Part shown: one piece after another, positions 1-6,654 of the stretch
Position numbering within the stretch: the stretch's first letter is position 1
Layout of the letters: each line of letters opens with the position of its first letter
NCBI GenBank assembly: GCA_041167675.1
Contig: JBEEIB010000456.1
Coordinates: 1-19,359, forward strand
Origin: DASTDH01 sp041167675
GTDB lineage: Bacteria > Verrucomicrobiota > Verrucomicrobiia > Chthoniobacterales > JAFAMB01
Direction: 5' to 3'
DNA length: 19,359 bases
Position numbers and translations under genes: made by a program
Notes under the pieces: generated by a model
Told to the model about the DNA's origin: nothing
The model's input: only the letters and a program-made list of their open reading frames with translations
Databases searched by the model: none

Positions 1-1
1 T

Positions 2-82
2 CGAACCCCTTACAATGCCGAGCTCCATCACCGCAATCAACTCCAACACGGCTCCTGGATCTTTCAGCTCCAAAAATCCTAA
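2..82 (+). CDS. Possible C-terminal end of an unidentified protein (partial)
   Basis: The second forward frame is open from the window edge to a TAA at 80-82 and would encode 26 residues beginning RTPYNAELHHRNQLQHGSW and ending FQLQKS. Residue composition (Tyr, His, Trp, Phe) and a tendency to G/C in third codon positions look protein-like. The other two forward frames are also open here, so this is a weak call. If real, the gene converges on purN, with a repeat tail between the two stop codons. I do not recognise a family from so short a piece. Confidence 0.28.
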   Translation, partial: RTPYNAELHHRNQLQHGSWIFQLQKS

Positions 83-118
83 CCATTCTTTTTTCCCTTG
101 AAGACCGATAGAAAGCCT

Positions 119-205
119 ACCAAAGACGCCGCCAAACGCCAAACGCCGCACGCCAAAGGCCAAAGGCTCTCCCCGATCACCAATCACTTTTCACCACTCA
201 CGGTG
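119..205. repeat. Tail of the CGCCAAACGCC-type dispersed repeat
   Basis: An AAAGACGCCGCC start, a run of CGCCAAACGCC-like units, then CCAAAGGCTCTC, CCGATCACCAATCA and TTTCACC. The same order of motifs recurs at about 16010-16073. In both places the tail stops within about 20 bases of the stop codon of a minus-strand gene (purN here, the aldolase there). No coding function is supported. Confidence 0.7.
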
Positions 206-223
206 TTCTGTATCTCACCGGCC

Positions 224-805
224 TCAACCCATGGCGAGGTTTTGAATCACCGCAGGTAGAAGCTCGTGTTCCACCTCCTGAATCCGGGCATGAAGTAATT
301 CTGGCGTATCTCCCGGCAGGATTGGCACCGTTCGCTGATCAATGATCTGACCGGTATCAACACCCGCCTCGACGTAGTGCACAGTGCAGCCAGTGAATGA
401 TGCACCTGCCGCCAACGCCTGTTTCCAGGCTGCCAGACCAGGGAAATCGGGTAGCAGCGACGGGTGAATATTGATTATCGCGCGAGGAAAAGCTTCAAGT
501 AGCGGCCGTTTCACCACTCGCATAAACCCGGCCAGTACCACCAGCTCGACGTTCGCCTCTTGTAATAACCGGACAATATCTTGCTCCACCTCTTCCTCTA
601 ATTTTGTTCGAAATTTGCCGGGATGTACGTACAACGCAGGAATCTGATAGTCGCGAGCGTAGGAAAGGATGCCCGAGTCGAGTACGTCGGAGATAACGAT
701 CCGCACCTCAGCATCGAGCTTCCCATCGTTAATTCGTTCGACGACTGCGCGAAAGTTGGAGCCTTTGCCCGATCCGAGGACTCCGAGCTTAAGTCGCTTC
801 TTCAT
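224..805 (-). CDS. purN: Phosphoribosylglycinamide formyltransferase (GAR transformylase)
   Basis: The enzyme transfers a formyl group from 10-formyltetrahydrofolate to GAR, the third step of de novo purine synthesis, in the cytoplasm. The 193-residue product has the N-terminal phosphate-binding loop GSGKGSN (11-17), the catalytic NIHPSLLP segment with Asn112 and His114, and the VDTG segment with catalytic Asp150. Together these give the Asn-His-Asp triad of the family, and the length is normal for PurN. The ATG overlaps the stop of the upstream rfaE2 gene in an ATGA at 802-805, so translation is probably coupled. A repeat tail follows the stop. I see no competing assignment. Confidence 0.96.
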   Translation of the reverse strand: MKKRLKLGVLGSGKGSNFRAVVERINDGKLDAEVRIVISDVLDSGILSYARDYQIPALYVHPGKFRTKLEEEVEQDIVRLLQEANVELVVLAGFMRVVKRPLLEAFPRAIINIHPSLLPDFPGLAAWKQALAAGASFTGCTVHYVEAGVDTGQIIDQRTVPILPGDTPELLHARIQEVEHELLPAVIQNLAMG

Positions 806-1272
806 TTTTCTTGGATAGCGCGAAGTAGAGCCGTCGTCGACTTACCAGGTACCAAAGGAAGAAGTTTTATCTGTGCGCCCACTTCATGTATTGCGGCGAG
901 TTCTTCCGGATTCAACGAATCGATCGTGTAATCTCCTCCCTTCGCATAGATATGCGGCCGCAAGTCTTTTACTAGCGCGGTGACCCGAGGCTCATTGAAA
1001 ATGATGACGTGGTCGACTGCGGCCAGCGCGGCCAGGACCTCCGCTCGATCTGCTTCATCGTTAATCGGTCTTCCGACCCCTTTGAGGGCCTGCACCGACT
1101 GATCACTGTTAAGACCAATCACCAGCCGACCGCCTAACTCCTTGGCCGCCTCCAGATAGCGCACATGGCCAACATGAAGTATATCAAAGCAACCGTTGGT
1201 GAAAACGATTTGCTCCGGCGCATATTTTTCCCGAAGGCTTGTCGCCGCAGATTCTGGCAATATCTTGGACAT
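802..1272 (-). CDS. rfaE2: D-glycero-beta-D-manno-heptose 1-phosphate adenylyltransferase, stand-alone domain
   Basis: A 156-residue nucleotidyltransferase that would adenylate heptose 1-phosphate to ADP-heptose for the LPS inner core. It has NGCFD (26-30) followed by the HVGH nucleotide-binding signature (33-36), LKGVGRP (63-69), NDEADRAEVL (71-80), KGGDY (111-115) and a C-terminal KSTTALL (144-150). This set is specific to the RfaE domain II/HldE C-terminal family rather than glycerol-3-phosphate cytidylyltransferases. The kinase half of bifunctional HldE is absent, so a separate HldA/RfaE1 is expected elsewhere. It is first in a two-gene operon with purN. A 54-bp divergent gap separates it from the aminopeptidase gene. 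Confidence 0.93.
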   Translation of the reverse strand: MSKILPESAATSLREKYAPEQIVFTNGCFDILHVGHVRYLEAAKELGGRLVIGLNSDQSVQALKGVGRPINDEADRAEVLAALAAVDHVIIFNEPRVTALVKDLRPHIYAKGGDYTIDSLNPEELAAIHEVGAQIKLLPLVPGKSTTALLRAIQEK

Positions 1273-1326
1273 GCCGTTGAAATTTGCAGTAGCAGCTTAC
1301 GAAAGTAAGTCTATAGCAATATTATT
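1273..1326. promoter_or_regulatory. Divergent intergenic region with short palindrome
   Basis: This 54-bp gap separates the divergently transcribed rfaE2-purN and aminopeptidase genes and must carry elements for both. It contains a perfect small inverted repeat, CTTAC-GAAA-GTAAG, at 1296-1309. The palindrome could be an operator or a minor hairpin with a GNRA-like loop. I see no convincing -35/-10 pair and no clear Shine-Dalgarno sequence before either start. Confidence 0.35.
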
Positions 1327-2439
1327 ATGCTGGATCCTCGTTTCGACCGTCTTGCGGAGGTATTGATTGATTTTTCCACCCGACTCCAAAAAGGAGAGAA
1401 GGTGCTTATCGACTGTTTTGATATCCCCCACGAGATGGTCGTATCGCTGATTCGAAGAGCTCGTGCCAAAGAAACCGTTCCTTTGGTCAATCTCCAGAAC
1501 AATGTCGTTAACCGCGAATTGCTTCGGGGCGCTGAGGAAGATCAATATCGAGTGATTGCGGAGTACGAACTAGCCCGAATGAAAGCGGTGGATGCCTACA
1601 TCGCTTTGCGTGGGAGTCATAACATCACCGAACAGTCAGATGTTCCATCTGACCGGATGCGGCTCGCATTGAAATTGTTGCAGCCGGTATTGGACCAGCG
1701 AGTCAATCAGACCAAATGGGTCGTACTCCGTTGGCCGACCGCCGCCATGGCGCAGATGGCCGGCATGAGCACGGAAGCATTCGAAGATTTCTTCTTCCGA
1801 GTTTGCACCCTCGACTATTCCAAGATGGAGCAGGCCATGCGGCCACTAAAGGATTTGATGGATCATACTGACCGTGTCCGCATCACTGGTCCGGGCACCG
1901 ACCTGCGGTTTAGTATTCTGGGTATTCCGACCATCCCTTGTGGTGGTGAACACAACATCCCAGACGGCGAGATTTTCACCTGTCCAGTCAAGAATTCCGT
2001 CGAAGGTCATATCCAGTATAACGCTCCCACCATTTATCAAGGTACCGCCTTCGATTCGGTACGATTGACTTTTAAGAACGGGAAAGTGGTTGAAGCATCT
2101 GGCAACAACCCCAAACGAATCAATGAGATTCTCGATACAGACGAGGGAGCGCGCTACATCGGAGAATTCGCACTCGGGTTCAATCCCTACATCCTGCAGC
2201 CGATGCGCGACATTCTGTTTGACGAAAAGATCGCCGGCTCATTTCATTTTACGCCCGGACAAGCCTACGAAAAGGCCGACAACGGCAACCGCAGCCAGGT
2301 CCATTGGGATCTCGTTGCCATTCAGCGTCCCGAATACGGCGGCGGTGAAATCTATTTCGATGATCAACTCGTCCGCAAAGATGGCTTGTTCGTCCGCAAA
2401 GAGCTGACCGGTCTCAACCCGGAATATTTGGGTAGTTGA
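1327..2439 (+). CDS. Aminopeptidase, peptidase family M29
   Basis: A 370-residue cytoplasmic metallo-aminopeptidase of the thermophilic AmpS/AmpT/aminopeptidase II family, which removes N-terminal amino acids from peptides using a two-metal site. The metal-ligand pattern is intact: Glu215 in DGEIF, Glu280 in YIGEFA, His307 in FHFTPG, and the His326-x-Asp328 pair in QVHWDL. Tyr314 lies seven residues after His307, as in the family. Family members are usually about 400-415 residues; this one is somewhat shorter, with a tighter spacing between the last histidines. The start is the ATG shortly after the divergent gap; no strong ribosome binding site is visible. A CGCAAAGA repeat begins eight bases after the stop. 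Confidence 0.9.
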   Translation: MLDPRFDRLAEVLIDFSTRLQKGEKVLIDCFDIPHEMVVSLIRRARAKETVPLVNLQNNVVNRELLRGAEEDQYRVIAEYELARMKAVDAYIALRGSHNITEQSDVPSDRMRLALKLLQPVLDQRVNQTKWVVLRWPTAAMAQMAGMSTEAFEDFFFRVCTLDYSKMEQAMRPLKDLMDHTDRVRITGPGTDLRFSILGIPTIPCGGEHNIPDGEIFTCPVKNSVEGHIQYNAPTIYQGTAFDSVRLTFKNGKVVEASGNNPKRINEILDTDEGARYIGEFALGFNPYILQPMRDILFDEKIAGSFHFTPGQAYEKADNGNRSQVHWDLVAIQRPEYGGGEIYFDDQLVRKDGLFVRKELTGLNPEYLGS

Positions 2440-2447
2440 GGGTTTCC

Positions 2448-2467
2448 CTCACGCAAAGACGCAAAGA
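2448..2467 (+). repeat. CGCAAAGA dispersed repeat, forward copy
   Basis: Reads CTCACGCAAAGACGCAAAGA, a tandem of CGCAAAGR octamers after CTCA. It lies eight bases downstream of the aminopeptidase stop codon. The same word recurs in either orientation throughout the window, always outside genes. Confidence 0.9.
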
Positions 2468-2563
2468 TAGGAATTGACTCGGAATAGGGGCAGCAATCCT
2501 TCTCTTTCGAAGGCCATACCAATCACGGCGGAGGCGAAATCGAGACGCATCGGCTAGCAAAAC

Positions 2564-2670
2564 GGTTGCGGCGACTGTCCCATTACGCTTTCGGTTTGGC
2601 GCAAACCTAAAAGATGACTCGGAGCTGCCCGCCCCGGCGCTACCACAAACCGTAGTCGCCATCGCGTGCC
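2564..2670 (+). repeat. Type 1 GGCGACTGTCC...AGTCGCCATCG element (solo copy)
   Basis: About 107 bp running from a GGTAGCGGCGACTGTCC-like end (here GGTTGCGGCGACTGTCC, 2564-2580), through a central GGCGCTACCACAAAC segment, to AGTCGCCATCG (2653-2663). It aligns end to end with the reverse complement of 15521-15627. The shared ends are inverted (GGCGACT and AGTCGCC), as in small nonautonomous elements. It is embedded in a 460-bp gene-free stretch (2440-2901) that otherwise holds only CGCAAAGA repeats. Confidence 0.75.
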
Positions 2671-2695
2671 GGAGTCAAGGCGTGTCGACGAGGAG

Positions 2696-2891
2696 ATCTC
2701 ACGCAAAGAAGCAAAGGATGGGATTGAGAAGTGAGACGGAAGAGGAAGCACGGAACACGGGAGGCGGAATATGCAAACCAAAGGTGTAACAGGACTTAGC
2801 CGTGCGCATTCGTCGCTTGGCGGTCCAAGCGAAACAGGGTCCAAATGTTTGGGCTTCCTGTCTTCCTATCCTTTGCGTCTTTGCGTGAGAT
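2696..2891. repeat. Inverted pair of CGCAAAGA repeats enclosing about 150 bp
   Basis: The left arm at 2696-2719 and the right arm at 2868-2891 are inverted copies of each other over 24 bases with one mismatch. The enclosed DNA has no supported gene. The right arm ends about ten bases beyond the stop of the minus-strand gene that ends at 2902, so transcripts of that gene would run into it. Confidence 0.8.
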
Positions 2892-2901
2892 TTCCTCGCC
2901 A

Positions 2902-3345
2902 CTATTCCTCCTCCGGCAGCAGCCGCTGGAACGCCGGGTTCTCCGAAAGCGCGGAATTGCGCTGCAGTAGTTCGTCTCGAAGCTGTTTGCTTAATTTTTT
3001 GACCGCATGCACAAACCGCGAGTATTCGACTTGACCCTCGCCAGGTGAATAACTCGCGGTGATAATAACCTGGTCGCCTTGTCTGCTAAACCGCAGCCAC
3101 GATTCTGATTCGGTGAACTCAAACGTCTCCGTCCGGCCGGAATGCTGGAGCTTTTTGGCAATGTGCCGCAAACTCGCCGCCAGATCGATTAGCGGAACCC
3201 AGCCCCAGTGTGTGCTGAAATTCTTTGATCCGATTTCTAAGATCAGATCACCAAGCGCGACTCGGTAACGGAAATCCTCTTCATCCGCATTTGACCAGCT
3301 CTCGGTGTCGGTGGTCGGCTCTGCCAATCGAAAGTCGAGTTTCAT
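2902..3345 (-). CDS. Candidate immunity protein for the upstream toxin-like gene
   Basis: A 147-residue soluble, acidic protein with no signal peptide or membrane segment, so cytoplasmic. Visible features are a beta-rich N-terminal half (YRVALGDLILEIG, HWGWVPLIDLAASLRHI), a central FEFTESESWLRFSRQGDQV, and an amphipathic C-terminal helix ending in an acidic LLPEEE. The layout resembles the DUF7878-like small proteins I associate with toxin neighbours, but I cannot prove that membership. Its start lies four bases after the stop of the secreted toxin-like gene on the same strand. The toxin-then-immunity order and tight coupling are the main reasons for the call. It could also be an unrelated conserved protein of unknown function. 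Confidence 0.5.
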   Translation of the reverse strand: MKLDFRLAEPTTDTESWSNADEEDFRYRVALGDLILEIGSKNFSTHWGWVPLIDLAASLRHIAKKLQHSGRTETFEFTESESWLRFSRQGDQVIITASYSPGEGQVEYSRFVHAVKKLSKQLRDELLQRNSALSENPAFQRLLPEEE

Positions 3346-3349
3346 GATT

Positions 3350-3745
3350 CTAGAATGGAAAGGCTGTCACCACCTGGTTTCGTTTATTCACTACCACCCG
3401 AAGCCGCGTCGCCGGTTGGCCGTCAATGTTTGTGCCTATCTGGCGGTGGAAATCATATTCGTAGATCACGCCCGGACGGCCATTCGTGTTTATCCGACTA
3501 TGACCGTTCTGTACCGCCTGATTGATCAGGGCGCGTAAACTATCCTCCGTGATACCGTATTGAAATTTGCCGGCTCCCGCTGCCGTGCTATCCGGCCAGT
3601 GGCGTTCCATGATGTGGCGGAAAGCCTTTTCCGTCAGTACGACTTCGCCGGCGGGCCTATATGGTTGATACGCCCACGTCGTTGGCTGGCTACCGATAAA
3701 CAGGAACAACATCGCCAGCAGGTAACGAAGTCCTGGATTTTTCAT
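3350..3745 (-). CDS. Small secreted protein with RNase-toxin-like domain
   Basis: The start is ATG at 3743-3745; codons further upstream come from a CGCAAAGA repeat and are not credible coding sequence. The 131-residue product has a clear Sec signal peptide (1-25: basic start, LLAMLFLFIG core, TTWA before the likely cut). The mature domain has an N-terminal HIMERHW (His44, Arg48, His49), KFQYGIT (60-66), the helix SLRALINQAV (69-78), IYEYDFHRQIGT (94-105), then TRLRVVV and a terminal VVTAFPF (125-131). A basic mature protein with early His/Arg, conserved Tyr/Asp and a final TAFP strand resembles compact nuclease toxins of the BECR/EndoU-like class found at the ends of polymorphic toxins. That resemblance is by eye. 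A 147-residue gene follows after four bases and may encode its immunity protein. Confidence 0.55.
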   Translation of the reverse strand: MKNPGLRYLLAMLFLFIGSQPTTWAYQPYRPAGEVVLTEKAFRHIMERHWPDSTAAGAGKFQYGITEDSLRALINQAVQNGHSRINTNGRPGVIYEYDFHRQIGTNIDGQPATRLRVVVNKRNQVVTAFPF

Positions 3746-3789
3746 ATCAAATCTCGGCGGCACTGTTAGTCGGCACGCGATCCCTCCCG

Positions 3790-3820
3790 GCCGGGGGCTT
3801 GCCCGGCGAGGCGATTTTTT
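3790..3820. promoter_or_regulatory. GC-rich hairpin upstream of the toxin-like gene
   Basis: GCCGGG (3790-3795), loop GGCTTG, CCCGGC (3802-3807) is a perfect six-bp stem, followed on the plus strand by a T run at 3815-3820. It lies about 45-60 bases upstream of the minus-strand toxin-like start. It could be a leader hairpin for that gene or a weak plus-strand terminator; no plus-strand gene ends nearby. Confidence 0.3.
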
Positions 3821-3995
3821 CCTCACGCAAAGACGCAAGGGCGCAAAGAAAGGAAGAGAAAAGCATCGAGTATTAGGGCCGTCCTTGAACTGGGCCGGGA
3901 AACGATGAATGCCTCGTCCCGATAGGTATAGCCTCCAAAAATGGCTGGATTCTATTCCGTCTCACCTCTAGTCCTTTGCGTCTTTGCGTGAGATT
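3821..3995. repeat. Inverted pair of CGCAAAGA repeats between rpe and the toxin-like gene
   Basis: Forward arm at 3821-3853 (CTCACGCAAAGACGCAAGG plus an extra GCGCAAAG unit) and inverted arm at 3972-3995 (CCTTTGCGTCTTTGCGTGAG core). A further degenerate CCCTTTGCGTTCGCGTG lies at about 4008-4024. Nothing coding is supported in the 120 bp between the arms. The right arm sits just after the rpe stop. Confidence 0.8.
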
Positions 3996-4029
3996 TCTTC
4001 CGCTTACCCTTTGCGTTCGCGTGCGGTTA

Positions 4030-4719
4030 TCAACTGGCCGCCGTTTCGGCTCCGCGAAGCTCAGCCATTGTTTTCGCCGGATCGTTCGCGTGAAAAATCG
4101 AGGTGCCGGCAACGAAAATATTCGCGCCCGCTTCTCGAGCGGTTTGTGCTGTCGTTCGGTTGATCCCTCCATCGACCTCGATGTGAAACTTAAAATCTCG
4201 CTCTTCTCTAAGCTGACGAGCTCGACGAACTTTTTCCATCATTTCGGGCATGAAAGTCTGGCCTCCAAACCCTGGATGGACAGTCATTACCAGCAGAAGA
4301 TCGATCTGATCGAGAAACGGTAATACTTTTTCGAACGGAGTGGGAGGACTGATGGCAAGCCCGGCACTACACCCTTCGCTGCGAATCGCACGCAAAGTTT
4401 CGGCGATATCCACTCCCGTTTCGACATGCATCGTCACGTTGTGTACGAACGGTGTAAATCGTTTGTAATAATGGTCCGGCCGCGAAATCATAAGATGAGT
4501 ATCCAGCGGCTTAGTCGCGAATTTTGCGATGGTCTCAACAATGGGGGGCCCAAACGATATGTTATCAACAAAATGACCATCCATGACATCGAGATGCAGC
4601 CAATCGGCCCCGGCCTTTTCGATCCGAGTGCAATCCTCTTCCATCCTGGCGAAATTACAGGCCAAAACCGAAGGGTTTACGATGATAGGGTTATTGCGCG
4701 TTCTTGCCTCCGTTAACAC
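4030..4719 (-). CDS. rpe: Ribulose-phosphate 3-epimerase
   Basis: Interconverts D-ribulose 5-phosphate and D-xylulose 5-phosphate in the pentose phosphate pathway; a cytoplasmic TIM barrel. The 229-residue protein carries NPSVLACNF (15-23), HLDVMDGHFV (42-51) with metal ligand His42 and catalytic Asp44, His75 in DTHLM, VHPGFGGQ (147-154), VDGGIN (182-187) with catalytic Asp183, and AGTSIF (204-209). The start is GTG at 4717-4719; no alternative start exists between it and the conserved PSVLA segment. The tadA ATG on the other strand is only 18 bases away, so the rpe promoter must lie inside tadA. The C-terminus is followed by inverted repeats. Confidence 0.97.
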   Translation of the reverse strand: MLTEARTRNNPIIVNPSVLACNFARMEEDCTRIEKAGADWLHLDVMDGHFVDNISFGPPIVETIAKFATKPLDTHLMISRPDHYYKRFTPFVHNVTMHVETGVDIAETLRAIRSEGCSAGLAISPPTPFEKVLPFLDQIDLLLVMTVHPGFGGQTFMPEMMEKVRRARQLREERDFKFHIEVDGGINRTTAQTAREAGANIFVAGTSIFHANDPAKTMAELRGAETAAS

Positions 4720-4737
4720 CCGATAAGCTTGGCTGAA

Positions 4738-5196
4738 ATGTTGGATTTTGCGAGTGACGATTACTTCATGGGGGAAGCTCTACGCCAAGCCCGAAAAGCC
4801 GAGGCGCAAGAGGAAGTGCCCATCGGAGCGGTCATCGTTTATCGAGCGGGGATTATCGCGCGTGCCTGGAATCAAGTTGAGACCTTGAAGGACGCCACCG
4901 CTCACGCCGAGATGCTCGCCATCACCCAAGCGGAGAGCGCGCTGGGCGATTGGCGGCTCAACGAATGCGAGCTTTATGTTACCAAAGAACCCTGCCCGAT
5001 GTGCGCTGGTGCGATCGTTCATTCCCGTATTCGCCGGGTGATCTTTGGTTGCCCTGATCCTAAGACCGGTGCCGCCGGTGGGATGATCAATCTCTTGCAG
5101 ATGCCGCCGCTAAACCATACCTGCCTGATTACCACCGGTATCCGAGAATCGGAGTGCCGCCAGATCCTGCAAAATTTCTTTCGAGAAAAACGGTAG
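4738..5196 (+). CDS. tadA: tRNA-specific adenosine deaminase (A34 to inosine)
   Basis: Deaminates the wobble adenosine of tRNA-Arg(ACG) to inosine using a zinc-activated water. The 152-residue product has the cytidine/adenosine deaminase core: HAE (His56, catalytic Glu58) in TAHAEMLAI, and PCPMC (Cys86, Cys89) in EPCPMCAGAIVHSR, plus the TadA-typical GAAGGMINLL region. I chose ATG 4738 because it gives a family-like N-terminus (MLDFASDDYFMGEALRQA). A TTG at 4729 would add three residues. It is divergent from rpe with 18 bases between the starts, and convergent with the TSUP gene. There is no clear Shine-Dalgarno sequence. Confidence 0.96.
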   Translation: MLDFASDDYFMGEALRQARKAEAQEEVPIGAVIVYRAGIIARAWNQVETLKDATAHAEMLAITQAESALGDWRLNECELYVTKEPCPMCAGAIVHSRIRRVIFGCPDPKTGAAGGMINLLQMPPLNHTCLITTGIRESECRQILQNFFREKR

Positions 5197-5255
5197 GGAT
5201 GAGCTCCCGCGCGTCCTTTCTACCAGCGCCCAATGTTGCCGGGCGTGTCGCCTTG

Positions 5256-6044
5256 TCATCGGCTTCGGCCGGCTAGCGCCACCAGCTCGTTCCATCCGTC
5301 CCACGCTGTTTTCGCCAGCAGAATGCAGACTACGATGACAAAGAACCCTCGAACATAGGTGTTCCCTTTCCGGAGCGCGTATCGAGCCCCGACTATCCCG
5401 CCGACGGCGTTGGCGATCGCCATCGGGATCGCTACGGGCCATAATATGTTTCCGGTAAATCCAAATAAGAGGATCGCACCAAGGTTCGTGCTTACATTGA
5501 CTAACTTCGCCGCGGCGGACGCATGCAGAAAATCGAACCGAAACACCCGGATAAATAGGAAGATTAGAAACGTTCCGGTGCCTGGTCCGATAAATCCGTC
5601 ATAGAAGCCAATGCCTGCACCAATCAAGCATCCTTGAACAATTGCTTTTGGACCAAAAGGCCCTACGGCTGATAAGTCACCCAGTCTTTTATGTTTGAGC
5701 GTGTAAATCAAGAGTCCAAGCAAAAGCACTGGTAGACCTAGCTTAAAGAGCTCCGGTGAAATGAATCGGGTGACCTGCGCCCCAATCAGCGAGCCGATGC
5801 CGGCAGCAAGACAGGTCAGAATCATGAACCGAACGGGTAGCGTTACTCGCCGGCAAAATGCGATGCTGGCGTTTATTGTTCCGGTAATTGCTGCCAGCTT
5901 GTTAGTGCCTAATAACTGAGGCGGTGATTGGGCCGGCAGAATGGCAAACAATGCAGGCAACTGCACTAGCCCGCCGCCGCCGACCGTTGCATCCACGAAA
6001 CCGGCAAAAAATGCGCTGAGGGTTAATAGGAAAAAATTGAGCAA
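5256..6044 (-). CDS. TSUP-family (TauE/SafE, DUF81) membrane permease
   Basis: A polytopic inner-membrane protein of about eight hydrophobic segments, in the family that exports or takes up sulfite, sulfoacetate or other small anions. It shows the internal duplication of the family: GFVDATVGGGGLVQLPALF near residue 15 and its counterpart FYDGFIGPGTGTFLIF near residue 147. Both are glycine-rich re-entrant motifs. The frame stays open upstream to a TTG at 6173, but those 43 codons are hydrophilic and run into a CGCAAAGA repeat. I prefer TTG at 6042-6044, giving 262 residues, the usual size. The start remains uncertain. Substrate cannot be told from sequence. The convergent neighbour is tadA, 59 bp away. 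Confidence 0.86.
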   Translation of the reverse strand: MLNFFLLTLSAFFAGFVDATVGGGGLVQLPALFAILPAQSPPQLLGTNKLAAITGTINASIAFCRRVTLPVRFMILTCLAAGIGSLIGAQVTRFISPELFKLGLPVLLLGLLIYTLKHKRLGDLSAVGPFGPKAIVQGCLIGAGIGFYDGFIGPGTGTFLIFLFIRVFRFDFLHASAAAKLVNVSTNLGAILLFGFTGNILWPVAIPMAIANAVGGIVGARYALRKGNTYVRGFFVIVVCILLAKTAWDGWNELVALAGRSR

Positions 6045-6154
6045 GAAGAAGATTGAGCACAGCGTGGCCCAATGTGCAAAGAGCTGATCTTGGAAGGCGG
6101 GGGAAAACGCACAGTGATTTGCAAAGGTTCTTTCGCACGATCGTAGGAAAAAAA

Positions 6155-6176
6155 GTCTCACGCAAAGACGCAAAGA
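6155..6176 (+). repeat. CGCAAAGA dispersed repeat, forward copy
   Basis: Contains CTCACGCAAAGACGCAAAGA (6157-6176). With the inverted, slightly degenerate copy at 6655-6677 it brackets a segment of about 500 bp that holds the IS110 remnant. It also seeds a spurious upstream extension of the TSUP reading frame. Confidence 0.85.
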
Positions 6177-6253
6177 CGGACATACCAGCGTTTTTGTGTC
6201 CCCCTGGATGTACGCCGACTTGTCCGACGACGTGATAATTGGACTTAGTTAGC

Positions 6254-6327
6254 GAATCCGGTGATTCCCGTGGCGAGGTAGATGCCATGGTGCTTGTCAG
6301 GCTGCCGAATCGCAGCAACCTGACAAG
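6254..6327 (+). ncRNA. Stem-loop cluster directly before the IS110 remnant; possible vestigial bridge RNA
   Basis: Three successive inverted repeats: GAATC-CGGT-GATTC (6254-6267); TGGC...GCCA (6271-6287), extendable with one mismatch; and a strong hairpin with arms CTTGTCAGG (6293-6301) and CCTGACAAG (6319-6327), an inner CTGC/GCAG stem, a three-base bulge and a CGAATC loop. The last arm ends immediately before the ATG of the transposase fragment. IS110 elements are known to encode a structured bridge RNA in the noncoding end next to the recombinase, so a relic is possible. It may equally be a hairpin that controls translation. The RNA call is inference. Confidence 0.3.
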
Positions 6328-6510
6328 ATGAATAAACACACCTTAGAAGCGGCACTCACCGCCGGTGCAAAAGAACTAAAGAATCAAAAGGCGGCGAAAG
6401 CAAAGCGAATCGTGATGGCAGCGGATGTGCATCTGAGGAGCTATCAAGCCGAAGCCTTTCCCGATGTCGTGAAAACTGTGACTATTGGTCGGCGAAGTCG
6501 GAAGGCGTAA
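6328..6510 (+). pseudogene. N-terminal remnant of an IS110-family transposase
   Basis: A 60-codon frame whose first 40 residues read like the start of IS110 DEDD recombinases: a Lys/Ala-rich leader (AKELKNQKAAKAKR) and then IVMAADVHLRSYQ, where Asp33 would be the first catalytic aspartate of the RuvC-like domain. After SYQA the match is lost and the frame ends in TAA within 20 codons. The rest of the roughly 300-400-residue transposase, including the Tnp20 serine domain, is absent. It is therefore a broken mobile-element gene, not a functional protein. It starts directly behind a strong hairpin and sits between inverted CGCAAAGA repeats. Confidence 0.65.
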
Positions 6511-6654
6511 TAGAACTTAGCTCAGCCCGCCTTCGCCAGCTACGGCGCGCCAACTAGCTTTAAGGGCGTGCAGATCCCGACGTGAGGCCGCGACGACGTC
6601 CCGCCTGATTGGTACGCCTTCGGCGTGCTTTCCGTATTCCATGTTCTACTTTGC

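Noticed and set aside
623..931. Plus-strand open frame across purN and rfaE2
   Set aside because: It is antisense to two well-supported genes with clear motifs and shows no domain of its own.
3746..3838. Upstream 31-codon extension of the toxin-like gene
   Set aside because: These codons derive from the CGCAAAGA repeat and GC hairpin; the internal ATG at 3745 yields a textbook signal peptide.
5197..5255. Rho-independent terminator between tadA and the TSUP gene
   Set aside because: Only a five-bp CGCCC/GGGCG stem with a long loop and no T run is visible.
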